Source: Bacteroidales bacterium UBA4814
GTDB lineage: Bacteria > Bacteroidota > Bacteroidia > Bacteroidales > UBA7960
Assembly: GCA_002402465.1 (NCBI GenBank)
Contig: DHFW01000009.1
Span: 111,680-156,295, forward strand
Length of the DNA: 44,616 bases
Reading direction: 5' to 3'
The notes below the pieces were generated by a model that was not told the DNA's origin, ran no database searches, and worked only from the letters and a program-made list of their open reading frames with translations. Shown here piece after piece: positions 24,646 through 33,009 of this stretch (positions within the stretch are counted from its first letter, which is position 1; every line of letters starts with the position of its first letter). The position numbers and the translations under genes are program-made.

Positions 24646-26904
24646 ATGAAAATAGCTTTTATAGGAACGTACCCTCCACGCCAATGTGGAATCGGCACCT
24701 TTACCAATAACCTTGTAAAAGCTATCGTTGCGAATACCGATAGTAAAAAGGTGTCGAAACATGCAATGGTTATCGCTGTTAATGAAGATGGTCAGGAGTA
24801 CGACTACCCGGATGAAGTAAAATTCACCATCCGGCAAAACCTTCAGCAGGATTACATTAATGCCGCAAAATTTATTAATTACAGCGACGCTAAAGTTTGT
24901 ATTCTGCAACATGAGTTTGGCATATTCGGAGGCGACGACGGTGTTTTTATCCTGCCCCTGCTGCACAGGCTCGAAGTTCCGCTAATTGTAACATTCCACA
25001 CCGTACTTCGCGATCCGTCCTATACGCAACGTTCTGTTGTTGAAGAGATCGGAAAAAAGGCATCCCGCATAGTAGTTATGAGTAAACGTGCTGTCGATTT
25101 TCTTGCCGATATTTATAACATACCCCGGGAAAAAATTGTGCTGATAGAACACGGAGTACCCGAGTTCAATAAAATTTCTTCGAAACAAGCCAAACAAAAA
25201 CACGGATTAACCGAACGAAAAGTACTGCTTACGTTTGGATTGCTCAGCAGAAACAAAGGGATTGAAACCGCAATCAATGCTCTTCCGCCGGTGGTGGAAA
25301 AACACCCCGACTTACTCTACATCGTTCTGGGAGCAACACATCCAAATGTGTTAAAACACGCCGGTGAGGAATACCGCGACTATCTGAGGCGACTTGTAAA
25401 AAATCTGAACCTTGAACAAAACGTGTATTTTAACAACGAATTTGTAACCGAAGCAAAACTTTTTGAATACCTCAATGCCAGCGATATTTACCTCACTCCT
25501 TACCTTAGCGAAGCACAGATAACCAGCGGAACGCTTTCGTATGCCATTGGTGCCGGTTGTGCTGTGGTTTCTACACCTTACTGGCACGCGCAGGAATTGC
25601 TGGACAACGGCCGCGGAAGGCTTTTCGGGTTTAAAAATTCGGATGAACTGGCAACCATCCTGAATCAACTGCTCGACGACGAAAAACAACTTGTAAAACT
25701 CCGCGAGAATGCTGTTAATTACGGGAAGAAAATTCGCTGGCCGAAGATTGGAAAACAGTATCTCTATCTTGCTGAATATGTTTACGACAACTGGGATAAA
25801 GAGCAGAACAATGAAAAACAGCCCATCGATATCAGGATGCTGCCGGCGTACAACCTGGAGCACATTAAGCGGTTAACAGACGACACCGGAATTGTTCAAC
25901 ATGCCAAATACGGGATTCCCAACCTGAAAGAAGGGTACTGTATGGACGACAACTCGCGGGCACTGCTGATGACGCTGATGGCCTACCGCCAGAACAAAGA
26001 CAAGGAAGCGCTCCGGTTAATGCCAATATACCTCAGTTACATTCATTACATGCAACGTGAAAACGGGAATTTCAGAAACTTTTTAAGTTTCAGCCGGCAG
26101 TTTCTCGACGATTACGGCTCCGAAGATTCGTTTGGAAGAACCATCTGGGCGCTGGGGTATTTGCTGCGTTTCCCGCCCAATGACGCATTCCGGCAAATCG
26201 GCCGGGAAATTTTTTCCCGTTCCGTACAACATTTCGACAGGATTGAATCCATTCGAGGAGCAGCCAACACCATCGTCGGAATCAGTTACTATTTAAAAGA
26301 AGTTCAAAACGATGAAGGCATGGTGAAAAAAATGAACCGGCTGGTTGAAATCATTACTTCAAATTATGAAAAAAACAGAACCGATGACTGGCAATGGTTT
26401 GAAAATGAAATGACTTACGACAATGCCATTATTCCGCTTGCCCTGTTTTCGGCTTTCGAAATAACAGGTAACGAAAAAACAGTTGAAATAGCCAGGGAAT
26501 CAACACAGTTTCTGGAATCGAAAACCATGACGAAAGATTATTTCAGGCCAATAGGTAACAAGGGCTGGCTGAAAAAGGGCGGAGAAATTCCGGAATACGA
26601 CCAACAATCGATTGACACCATGGCAATGATTTTGCTGTACAATCAAATGTTTCAGGTGACGAAAAAACGTGATTACATCGAAAAAATGTTCAAATGTTAT
26701 TTATGGTTTCTGGGTGAAAATTCGCTGCGTCTCCCCCTTTTCGATCATGAAACGCAGGGGTGTTGCGACGGACTGGAAGCCAATGGTGTAAACCGAAACC
26801 AGGGAGCCGAAAGTACACTGGCTTACTGGATTTCTCATTTAACCATTTTGTCGGCTCAGGAAAAAGAACATATTTATATGGAAAAAGCGCATTCAACATT
26901 TTAA
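24646..26904 (+). CDS. GT4 glycosyltransferase fused to a C-terminal helical toroid-like domain
   Basis: A 752-aa protein from ATG 24646 (MKIAFIGTYPPRQCGIGTFT), directly behind an AGAGGAG purine run; the longer TTG reading adds only ten residues. Residues 1-390 are a GT-B glycosyltransferase of family 4: donor-side loop LLTFGLLSRNKGIETAI near 195 and the C-terminal EAQITSGTLSYAIGAGCAVVSTPYWHAQELL, where the usual EGFG-type motif is altered. Residues 410-750 are a second, all-helical domain with repeated acidic/aromatic motifs (CMDDNSRALLM, DSFGRTIWALGYLL, WQWFENEMTYDNAIIPLALF, NRNQGAESTLAYW). These suggest an alpha/alpha toroid as in several glycosidases. The fused architecture and the GH130 gene 20 bp downstream imply synthesis and trimming of one glycan. 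Confidence 0.82.
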   Translation: MKIAFIGTYPPRQCGIGTFTNNLVKAIVANTDSKKVSKHAMVIAVNEDGQEYDYPDEVKFTIRQNLQQDYINAAKFINYSDAKVCILQHEFGIFGGDDGVFILPLLHRLEVPLIVTFHTVLRDPSYTQRSVVEEIGKKASRIVVMSKRAVDFLADIYNIPREKIVLIEHGVPEFNKISSKQAKQKHGLTERKVLLTFGLLSRNKGIETAINALPPVVEKHPDLLYIVLGATHPNVLKHAGEEYRDYLRRLVKNLNLEQNVYFNNEFVTEAKLFEYLNASDIYLTPYLSEAQITSGTLSYAIGAGCAVVSTPYWHAQELLDNGRGRLFGFKNSDELATILNQLLDDEKQLVKLRENAVNYGKKIRWPKIGKQYLYLAEYVYDNWDKEQNNEKQPIDIRMLPAYNLEHIKRLTDDTGIVQHAKYGIPNLKEGYCMDDNSRALLMTLMAYRQNKDKEALRLMPIYLSYIHYMQRENGNFRNFLSFSRQFLDDYGSEDSFGRTIWALGYLLRFPPNDAFRQIGREIFSRSVQHFDRIESIRGAANTIVGISYYLKEVQNDEGMVKKMNRLVEIITSNYEKNRTDDWQWFENEMTYDNAIIPLALFSAFEITGNEKTVEIARESTQFLESKTMTKDYFRPIGNKGWLKKGGEIPEYDQQSIDTMAMILLYNQMFQVTKKRDYIEKMFKCYLWFLGENSLRLPLFDHETQGCCDGLEANGVNRNQGAESTLAYWISHLTILSAQEKEHIYMEKAHSTF

Positions 26905-26924
26905 AAATCAGTAAAAAACAAGTT

Positions 26925-27854
26925 ATGGCTTTAGTGAACAGATACAGCGGTAATCCGATTCTAACAAAACACGATGTTCCTTATGAAGTTGCCACCGTTC
27001 ACAATGCCGGTGTGGTAAAACACAATGGCGAATACCTCATGCTTTTCCGGGCACATAAACATAACGGCAGAAGTATTCTTGGTTTGGCCCGAAGCAGGGA
27101 TGGCTTTCAGTTTACAGTAGATGAAAAACCGTTTATGGAACCGGCAACACAGGGAGAATTTGCTCAATACGAGGCTTTTGGAGTGGAAGACCCCCGAATA
27201 ACCTTTATCGACGGGGAATACCTGATTACCTATTCAGCCTATTCCCGACACGGAGTACGTATCGGGCTGGCTAAAACAAAAGATTTTCGAATCGTGGAAC
27301 GCTTTGCGCTGATTACCGAAGCCGATTACCGGAACGTGGTTATTTTTCCCGAAAAATTCAACGGTTTATATGCCCGGCTCGATCGCCCGCATTCCGAAAT
27401 CAGTCCCTGGTCGGTTTGGATCAGCTATTCTCCGGATTTAAGGTATTGGGGCGATTCCAAGCTGGTGATGAAACCCGAACCTTACCATTGGGATGAAATG
27501 AAAATCGGGCCGGGAGCTCCCCCTGTAAAAACCGAAAAAGGCTGGCTCAACATCTATCATGGCGTTTTTCCAACCATGGATGGCAGCGTTTATCGGTTAG
27601 GCGTTGCTTTGCACGATTTAAACGATCCGGCTAAAATCCTGGGAGTTGGCGACAACTGGATTTTACAACCCGAAGAGCCATACGAAATTACAGGGTATGT
27701 GCACAATGTGGTGTTTACCTGCGGCGCAGTGCCCGAAGATGACGGGACTTTAAAATTGTACTGGGGAGGAGCCGACACAGTGATGTGTGTTGGTACGGCC
27801 CACATTGCAGAACTGGTAGATATGTGTTTAACAAATTCGAGAAAACCCTTGTGA
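26925..27854 (+). CDS. GH130 family beta-mannoside phosphorylase/hydrolase (short form)
   Basis: A 309-aa five-bladed propeller enzyme. The ATG at 26925 is chosen because MALVNRYSGNPILT is the usual start; an open frame continues upstream into the GT4 gene. GH130 landmarks are the PIL segment, VHNAGVV, MLFRAH, GVEDPRITFIDG with the proposed catalytic Asp89, and KIGPGAPPVKTEKGWLNIYHGV near 195. Characterised GH130 enzymes phosphorolyse or hydrolyse beta-1,4- or beta-1,2-linked mannosides. Which reaction this one performs is not readable. There is no signal peptide, so it is cytoplasmic. It sits between two GT4 genes (20 bp and 1 bp gaps), a tight operon. Confidence 0.88.
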   Translation: MALVNRYSGNPILTKHDVPYEVATVHNAGVVKHNGEYLMLFRAHKHNGRSILGLARSRDGFQFTVDEKPFMEPATQGEFAQYEAFGVEDPRITFIDGEYLITYSAYSRHGVRIGLAKTKDFRIVERFALITEADYRNVVIFPEKFNGLYARLDRPHSEISPWSVWISYSPDLRYWGDSKLVMKPEPYHWDEMKIGPGAPPVKTEKGWLNIYHGVFPTMDGSVYRLGVALHDLNDPAKILGVGDNWILQPEEPYEITGYVHNVVFTCGAVPEDDGTLKLYWGGADTVMCVGTAHIAELVDMCLTNSRKPL

Positions 27855-27855
27855 A

Positions 27856-28878
27856 ATGAGAGTAGCGATACTATCACCCGTAGCATGGCGCACACCGCCA
27901 AGGCATTACGGCCCCTGGGAACAGGTGGCCTCGAACATTGCCGAAGGACTGGTAAAAAAAGGAATCGATGTTACGCTTTTTGCCACAAAAGATTCGATAA
28001 CTTCGGGCACGCTGGAGGGTATAATTGAACACGGTTACGAGGAAGATAAATCGGTAGAACCTAAAGTGGTGGAATGCCTGCATATTGCACATTTAATGGA
28101 ACAGGCGTCAAACTTTGATATCATTCACAATCATTTCGATTTTCTGCCGCTTACCTATTCTAAACTAATAAGAACTCCAATGGTTACAACCATTCACGGA
28201 TTTTCTTCGCCCAAAATTTTACCTGTTTTCAAAAAATATAACGACAAAAACTATTATGTATCGATCAGCAATGCCGACCGAAGTCGAGAGTTGTCTTACA
28301 TTGCAACGGTTTACAATGGTATTGATAAACGGCTTTTTACCCTGAACGAAAATCCCGAAGACTATTTATTGTATTTTGGAAGAATTCATCACGACAAAGG
28401 CACCTGGGAGGCCATTCAAATTGCGAAGAAGGCGAAGAAAAAACTGATAATTTCCGGAATTGTGCAGGACCAGGCTTATTTCGAGGAAAAAGTAGCTCCG
28501 TGGTTAAATGACGACACGGTTGTTTTTGTTGGAAGTTCGGGCCCTGAAAAACGTGACAAACTGCTGCAAAACGCCTTTGCCCTGCTACATCCTATCAATT
28601 TTAACGAACCTTTCGGGTTGAGTGTTGCCGAGGCTATGTTTTGCGGCACTCCAGTTGTTGCTTTTAAAAAAGGCTCGATGCCCGAACTGATTCAGCACGG
28701 GAAAACCGGCTTTCTGGTGCAAACCATCGGTGAAGCGGTGGAAGCATTAAAATCCATTCCTCAAATCAACCGCAGCTATTGCCGCAGGTGGGCAGAAAAA
28801 AATTTCAGCTGCGAAAAAATGGTTGAAGATTACATTCAGGTTTACAACCGTATTTTGCAGAAAAGTCAGACTGAATAA
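27856..28878 (+). CDS. GT4 family glycosyltransferase
   Basis: A 340-aa GT-B fold enzyme. The N-terminal half starts MRVAILSPVAWRTPPRHYGPWEQVASNIAEGL, with acceptor-side glycine loop and HNHFDFLPL. The donor half has YLLYFGRIHHDKGTWEAI near 170 and the canonical EPFGLSVAEAMFCGTPVVAFKKGSMPELI near 255, with the nucleotide-sugar-binding Glu pair. The length and motifs fit UDP- or GDP-sugar transferases. It starts 1 bp after the GH130 stop. Together with the upstream GT4 fusion it probably builds the mannose-containing product that the GH130 enzymes act on; donor and acceptor are unknown. Last gene of the rightward set, convergent with ftsH. Confidence 0.88.
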   Translation: MRVAILSPVAWRTPPRHYGPWEQVASNIAEGLVKKGIDVTLFATKDSITSGTLEGIIEHGYEEDKSVEPKVVECLHIAHLMEQASNFDIIHNHFDFLPLTYSKLIRTPMVTTIHGFSSPKILPVFKKYNDKNYYVSISNADRSRELSYIATVYNGIDKRLFTLNENPEDYLLYFGRIHHDKGTWEAIQIAKKAKKKLIISGIVQDQAYFEEKVAPWLNDDTVVFVGSSGPEKRDKLLQNAFALLHPINFNEPFGLSVAEAMFCGTPVVAFKKGSMPELIQHGKTGFLVQTIGEAVEALKSIPQINRSYCRRWAEKNFSCEKMVEDYIQVYNRILQKSQTE

Positions 28879-28913
28879 TTGAGCTAAAGTTTCCTTTCAT
28901 AAATTATGATTTT

Positions 28914-30818
28914 CTAATGATTACCCAGAATCGATTGAATTTCATTTTTGTCGAGCACTTCTTTTTTCAATAATTCCTGAGCCATTTTATCCAGCAAATC
29001 CTTTCGCTGCAACAAAAAGGACTTGGTTTCATCATAACATCGGTTTATTATTTCACTAATCTCTTCGTCAATCAGCTTTTCAAGGTACTCCGACCGTCGC
29101 TCAATACCTGACGATTGCCCCAGAAAACCATACGTTGAGCGATTAACCAAAGAATAATTTGGAAATTTTTCACTCATCCCGTAAACGGTCACCATATTTT
29201 TCACCAACTGTGCCACTCGTTCCAGGTCGTTCGACGCCCCGGTTGAAACTTCACCAAATGTAATCTCTTCAGCCGCACGTCCACCGAGCAAGCCCTTAAT
29301 TTTTCCTGTAATTTCGCTTTTCGACATCAGATAACGATCTTCAAGCGGCATTTGCAAAGTATATCCAAGAGCGCCAATTCCACGGGGCACAATGGACACT
29401 TTTTGCACCTGGTCGGCTCCCGGGGTAAAATAACCGATAATTGCATGACCGGATTCATGATAGGCTACAATTTCGCGTTCTTTTTTATTGATGATCTTAT
29501 TTTTCTTTTCGAGCCCGGCAATAATGCGTTCAATCGCTGCCTCAAAATCCGACATGGTCACCTCATCCCGGTTGTTACGCACAGCCAGTATAGCTGCCTC
29601 ATTACAAACATTGGCAATTTCGGCCCCTGCAAAACCAGGTGTTTGCGCCGCCAGTTGTTTTAAATCGAGTTTTGAACTCAGTTTCAGCTTTCGGGTGTGC
29701 ACTTTAAAAATAGCTTCCCGCCCTTTCATATCGGGTTTATCTACCAGAACCTGCCGATCGAACCTTCCGGGACGCAACAATGCCTGGTCGAGTACCTCGG
29801 GCCGGTTGGTAGCGCCAATAATAATTACCCCGGCGCCGGCATCGAAACCGTCCATTTCAACCAGAAGCTGGTTCAGGGTGTTTTCACGTTCATCATAACC
29901 ACCACTGTAGGCCGTGTTACCGCCACGGCTTTTACCTATGGCGTCCACTTCGTCTATAAAAATGATACAGGGCGCGTGCTGTTTGGCCTGTTTGAACAAA
30001 TCGCGAACCCTAGCTGCACCAACACCTACAAACATTTCAACAAAATCGGAACCGCTGAGATTAAAAAAAGGCACGCCGGCTTCGCCTGCAACAGCCTTTG
30101 CAAGCAATGTTTTTCCGGTTCCCGGCGGGCCAACAAGAAGAAACCCTTTAGGAAGTTTTCCTCCCAAACCGGTATATTTTTGGGGATTTTTCAGAAAATC
30201 AACCAATTCTCTGACCTCTTCAACCGCTTCATCAACTCCGGCAACATCTGTAAATTTAACCTGTTGCTTAGGTTTTTCCGCCTGTATTTTGGCCTTGTTT
30301 TTACCAAGGTCAAGCATTGGATGATTACCCATCCTTCTGAATATAAATCCCCAAATTGCAATAAAAAACAAAATGGGGAGAAGCCAGTTAAGGAAAAAAT
30401 TGCGTAACGCATTATCTTCATATCTTCCTTCAAAATCGATATCTGAATTTTTAAGCTTTGTGAGTAATTCCGGGTCCTGAAAATCAGGAATACGACTGAC
30501 AATAAACTGGCGGGCAACTTGTTTTTCAATAGAAGGTATCCGCAGCCTCCATGGTGCTGAGGGAGCATGGGTTAATGTATGTCGTGTTGTATCAGCGTCG
30601 GTTTCAGCAACCTGCTTTTCCGGTTTATATTCCCCAATAATTTTATCCTGAAGTATTACCAAACGGGAAACTCTCCCTGAGTCAACCAGCTGAATAAACT
30701 CTTTGTAGGTGAGCGACTGATTGGCTGGCCTATCGGGAAAAAACATAAGCTGTGTAAGCAAAATAAAGCCAAAAATTACCCAAAAATAAACGAATGAAAA
30801 TTTCTCTTTCTTTTTCAT
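28914..30818 (-). CDS. ftsH: FtsH-family membrane AAA+ zinc metalloprotease
   Basis: A 634-aa membrane protease that degrades misfolded membrane and some soluble proteins. TM1 spans about residues 9-28, the extracytoplasmic domain 30-140 and TM2 143-161. The AAA module has Walker A GPPGTGKT (230-237), Walker B FIDE (287-290), pore loop FVG near 264 and SRH ATNRPEVLDQALLRPGRFDR. The zinc site is HESGH (454-458). Its 4-bp ATGA overlap with the upstream GH130 gene couples the two translationally. Because it lies in a glycan/chaperone block rather than next to housekeeping partners, I infer it is a second, accessory copy; the rest of the genome is not visible. Confidence 0.93.
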   Translation of the reverse strand: MKKKEKFSFVYFWVIFGFILLTQLMFFPDRPANQSLTYKEFIQLVDSGRVSRLVILQDKIIGEYKPEKQVAETDADTTRHTLTHAPSAPWRLRIPSIEKQVARQFIVSRIPDFQDPELLTKLKNSDIDFEGRYEDNALRNFFLNWLLPILFFIAIWGFIFRRMGNHPMLDLGKNKAKIQAEKPKQQVKFTDVAGVDEAVEEVRELVDFLKNPQKYTGLGGKLPKGFLLVGPPGTGKTLLAKAVAGEAGVPFFNLSGSDFVEMFVGVGAARVRDLFKQAKQHAPCIIFIDEVDAIGKSRGGNTAYSGGYDERENTLNQLLVEMDGFDAGAGVIIIGATNRPEVLDQALLRPGRFDRQVLVDKPDMKGREAIFKVHTRKLKLSSKLDLKQLAAQTPGFAGAEIANVCNEAAILAVRNNRDEVTMSDFEAAIERIIAGLEKKNKIINKKEREIVAYHESGHAIIGYFTPGADQVQKVSIVPRGIGALGYTLQMPLEDRYLMSKSEITGKIKGLLGGRAAEEITFGEVSTGASNDLERVAQLVKNMVTVYGMSEKFPNYSLVNRSTYGFLGQSSGIERRSEYLEKLIDEEISEIINRCYDETKSFLLQRKDLLDKMAQELLKKEVLDKNEIQSILGNH

Positions 30819-32290
30819 AATCTCCCGTTTTTCAGTAATTCTTCAAGTAAATAATTAAGTTTTATCCCTGCAAACGACGACGCGTAATCACTCATGGCAT
30901 AGGGAATAATCAGTTCGCCGTTGTGTACAACTGCTCCGCATGTATAAACCACGTTCGGAACGTAACCCGAACGCTCATTTTCATCGGGCAATAAAAGCGG
31001 CTCGTTTAAACGTCCTATTACTTTGGATGGATCGTTCAAATCGAGCAGATAAGCTCCAAGGCAATATTTTCGAACCGGCCCTACGCCATGCGTAATTAGC
31101 AGCCATCCTTTATCGGTTTCAATAGGAGGGCCACCGTTACCCATTTGCACAAGTTCCCAGGAGTGTGCAGGCTCCGACAAAATCTGTGCATCAGACCATT
31201 TGTAGAGGTTATCAGAAAACATGATGTAATTGTTCATTCCGTCGATACGGCTTATCATTGCATATTTGTTATTGATTTTTCTCGGAAAAAGCACCAGATT
31301 TTTGTCAATGGCATTTTTGCCGGTAAGCGGAAACATTTTAAAGGTCAGGAAATCTTTGGTTTCAATTAATTTGGGCAGAATGGAATAACCATCGTAAGCG
31401 GTATAAGTTGCATAGTAAATTACTTCGCCTTTACAGTTAACGAATTGGGTGAACCGTGCATCTTCTATCCCGTTTTTTTCAAACCGCGAAATCGGGAAAA
31501 TTACCCGTTCCGACAAGTCGGTGTCAAGCGAAAACCTGATTTCGGTATGGGAATCGGCCAGCCAGAGAATTTCGTCAATTACCCTGTTCTGCTCAAAGGT
31601 AAAATTCGGATTCTGACGTCTTATATTATCCAGAACCTCCCGAATCTGGTCGTAAGTAAATCTATCGGGCAATTTCTCCATTATCATGCTTTCAGAAAAA
31701 GCCATGTCGATATCCATTTCTTTAAAAACCCTCAGAAATTCTTTTTTCTGATAGATATGATTTTTTATGCGTTCGGCCTCACCGATCTGATCGCCCGGTT
31801 CAGGCACTGTAATGGAATTGTCTTCATTGATTACAGCACGGCGAAAAACCAGCGACGAAATGTGCCCTTCGCCGGTTGCCCTTAAACTGATGATTATCCT
31901 TTTTTGCCCCTTGCGTAAACCACTTTGGTCAAAATCTTCCACAACCGAAGGATTAAACAGTGCGGCAGACTCGAGTGCGTACTCCATGGTAAAATAGGAG
32001 CCAATAAGGAGTTTTCTCCATTCGGAAAGAGGCTGTCCGTTGTTAACCTTCCCTACAATGTGTCCTACTTTTCTAAAATGCCGGTTAAAAATGCCTGTTA
32101 TGCTCCGATGTCTTTTCGAAAACTCACGCAAAATCTGATGCGTCAACTGTTCAACCTCTTTTTCGGGAAGGAGCATAATATTCTGTATCAGCTTTTTTGC
32201 ACGCTCGTCTCCGTTATAAAAAAAACGTGCAATTACACGCCTGTTATCGGGGGCAATAACTGTGTTTTTTCGTTCAACCGGTAATATCAT
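30815..32290 (-). CDS. GH130 family enzyme, long form with N-terminal extension
   Basis: A 491-aa protein. The first 85 residues are a helical extension (PEKEVEQLTHQILREFSKRHRSI). The GH130 propeller follows: WRKLLIGSYFTMEYALESAALFNPS, NGIEDARFTQFVN with the conserved acidic pair Glu276-Asp277, NLVLFPRKINNKYAMISR, MGNGGPPIETDKGWLLITHGVGP near 385 and the terminal CGAVVHNGELIIPYAMSD. The EDAR sequence instead of EDPR, and the N-terminal extension, place it apart from the short GH130 at 26,925, probably in a different subgroup. Phosphorylase versus hydrolase is undetermined. No signal peptide. Its ATG overlaps the stop of a transposase fragment, and its own stop overlaps the ftsH start. Confidence 0.87.
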   Translation of the reverse strand: MILPVERKNTVIAPDNRRVIARFFYNGDERAKKLIQNIMLLPEKEVEQLTHQILREFSKRHRSITGIFNRHFRKVGHIVGKVNNGQPLSEWRKLLIGSYFTMEYALESAALFNPSVVEDFDQSGLRKGQKRIIISLRATGEGHISSLVFRRAVINEDNSITVPEPGDQIGEAERIKNHIYQKKEFLRVFKEMDIDMAFSESMIMEKLPDRFTYDQIREVLDNIRRQNPNFTFEQNRVIDEILWLADSHTEIRFSLDTDLSERVIFPISRFEKNGIEDARFTQFVNCKGEVIYYATYTAYDGYSILPKLIETKDFLTFKMFPLTGKNAIDKNLVLFPRKINNKYAMISRIDGMNNYIMFSDNLYKWSDAQILSEPAHSWELVQMGNGGPPIETDKGWLLITHGVGPVRKYCLGAYLLDLNDPSKVIGRLNEPLLLPDENERSGYVPNVVYTCGAVVHNGELIIPYAMSDYASSFAGIKLNYLLEELLKNGRL

Positions 32291-32403
32291 AGCTTTATAG
32301 AGTTTTTTAAGGGAGCTGTAAAAGTAGCCTTAACGCCTTGCTCTGATGCTTCCTTGATAATCTGAAGCTTCTCTTCTTTGGTGAATTTTCTTTTCATCGC
32401 CAT
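32287..32403 (-). pseudogene. Truncated IS3-family transposase OrfA (N-terminal 38 codons)
   Basis: Reads MAMKRKFTKEEKLQIIKEASEQGVKATF and then diverges to a short non-homologous tail before TGA at 32287. The MKRKFTKEEKLQIIKEASEQGVK stretch is the start of the helix-turn-helix protein OrfA of IS3-family elements; the rest of OrfA and all of OrfB are missing. The break falls right after GVKAT. Its stop codon overlaps the ATG of the long GH130 gene (ATGA), so the residual IS translation start may now feed that gene. Confidence 0.8.
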
Positions 32404-32456
32404 AAAGTTACAGGTTTTAAGTTTAACTTAGTTCAGCGATTTAGGGGGCTATTACA
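32287..32456 (-). mobile_element. Left-end remnant of an IS3-family insertion sequence
   Basis: On the minus strand the sequence from 32456 reads TGTAATAGCCCCCTAAATC, then about 35 bp and the OrfA start. A TG-initial, C-rich terminus ahead of OrfA fits an IS3-family (IS150-like) left end. No matching right end or intact element was found, so it is a remnant at the right border of the glycan/chaperone block. The exact outer end is inferred. Confidence 0.55.
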
Positions 32457-33009
32457 CGAAAACCGACTGTCTAAAGAAATGTGTAGATTTGCTCATCGTA
32501 GTTTATTTTGTTTTGTTTAGCGACTCAAATCTACGAAAAGGAAGGGGAGGTTTAATCACCCCCCTTCCCATTTTTTTTATCGGACAATAGTGATTTTTTT
32601 ATTATTTTAGCGTTGGAACGAATATTTTTTTCTTTTGTAATGCTATACGAACCACCTCTCGACTGTGGTACCGCAAAAGCGGGAACCCTGCTAAGCAGCA
32701 TAGTATATACCGCTTTGAACGCCGGATAATTTGTAATAATCCATACCATATCCGCAACCAGCCAAAACATTATGGTCAAAATGCTGGAGCAAAGCAGAAC
32801 CTGGTATGGACCTAAGCAGGACCTGTCCTTGTTCGTACCTTGCTCGTACCTCGCTCCTTTGCAATGAGAGTTGAATGAGAGTTGAATGGGAGCTGGATGG
32901 GACTTGAAAGGGCCTTGAAAGGGAGCGGGTTCGACCCGCCTCTCGACCGTGTCCCGCCTCAGGCAAGACTGCATTCCCGCTGAAAGCGCAGCCTTACGGT
33001 TAAAAAACT
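32457..33009. other. Gene-poor repeat-bearing region right of the IS remnant
   Basis: It contains an open leftward frame (32552-32974, 140 codons) without recognisable domains, the 11-bp tandem array at 32828-32930, and the motif CCTCTCGAC(T/C)GTG at both 32655 and 32938. One hydrophobic stretch in the frame (LTIMFWLVADMVWIITNYPAF) is protein-like. The frame also runs through the 11-bp repeats, which stay open in several frames. I cannot support a real gene here. Confidence 0.4.
32828..32930. repeat. Degenerate 11-bp tandem repeat array
   Basis: Three units of the CTTGCTCGTAC type (32828-32860), a 4-bp spacer, then six units of the TGAGAGTTGAA type (32865-32930), the first two of which are identical. 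The period is exactly 11 bp, near one DNA helical turn, and not a multiple of three. Confidence 0.75.

Noticed and set aside
26760..26924. N-terminal extension of the short GH130 gene into the GT4 gene
   Set aside because: The extra 55 codons overlap the GT4 fusion in another frame and do not resemble GH130; ATG 26925 gives the usual family start.
32552..32974. Leftward 140-codon frame as a possible gene
   Set aside because: It runs through the 11-bp tandem array and short repeats, has no domain, and other frames are also open; coding status is not supportable.
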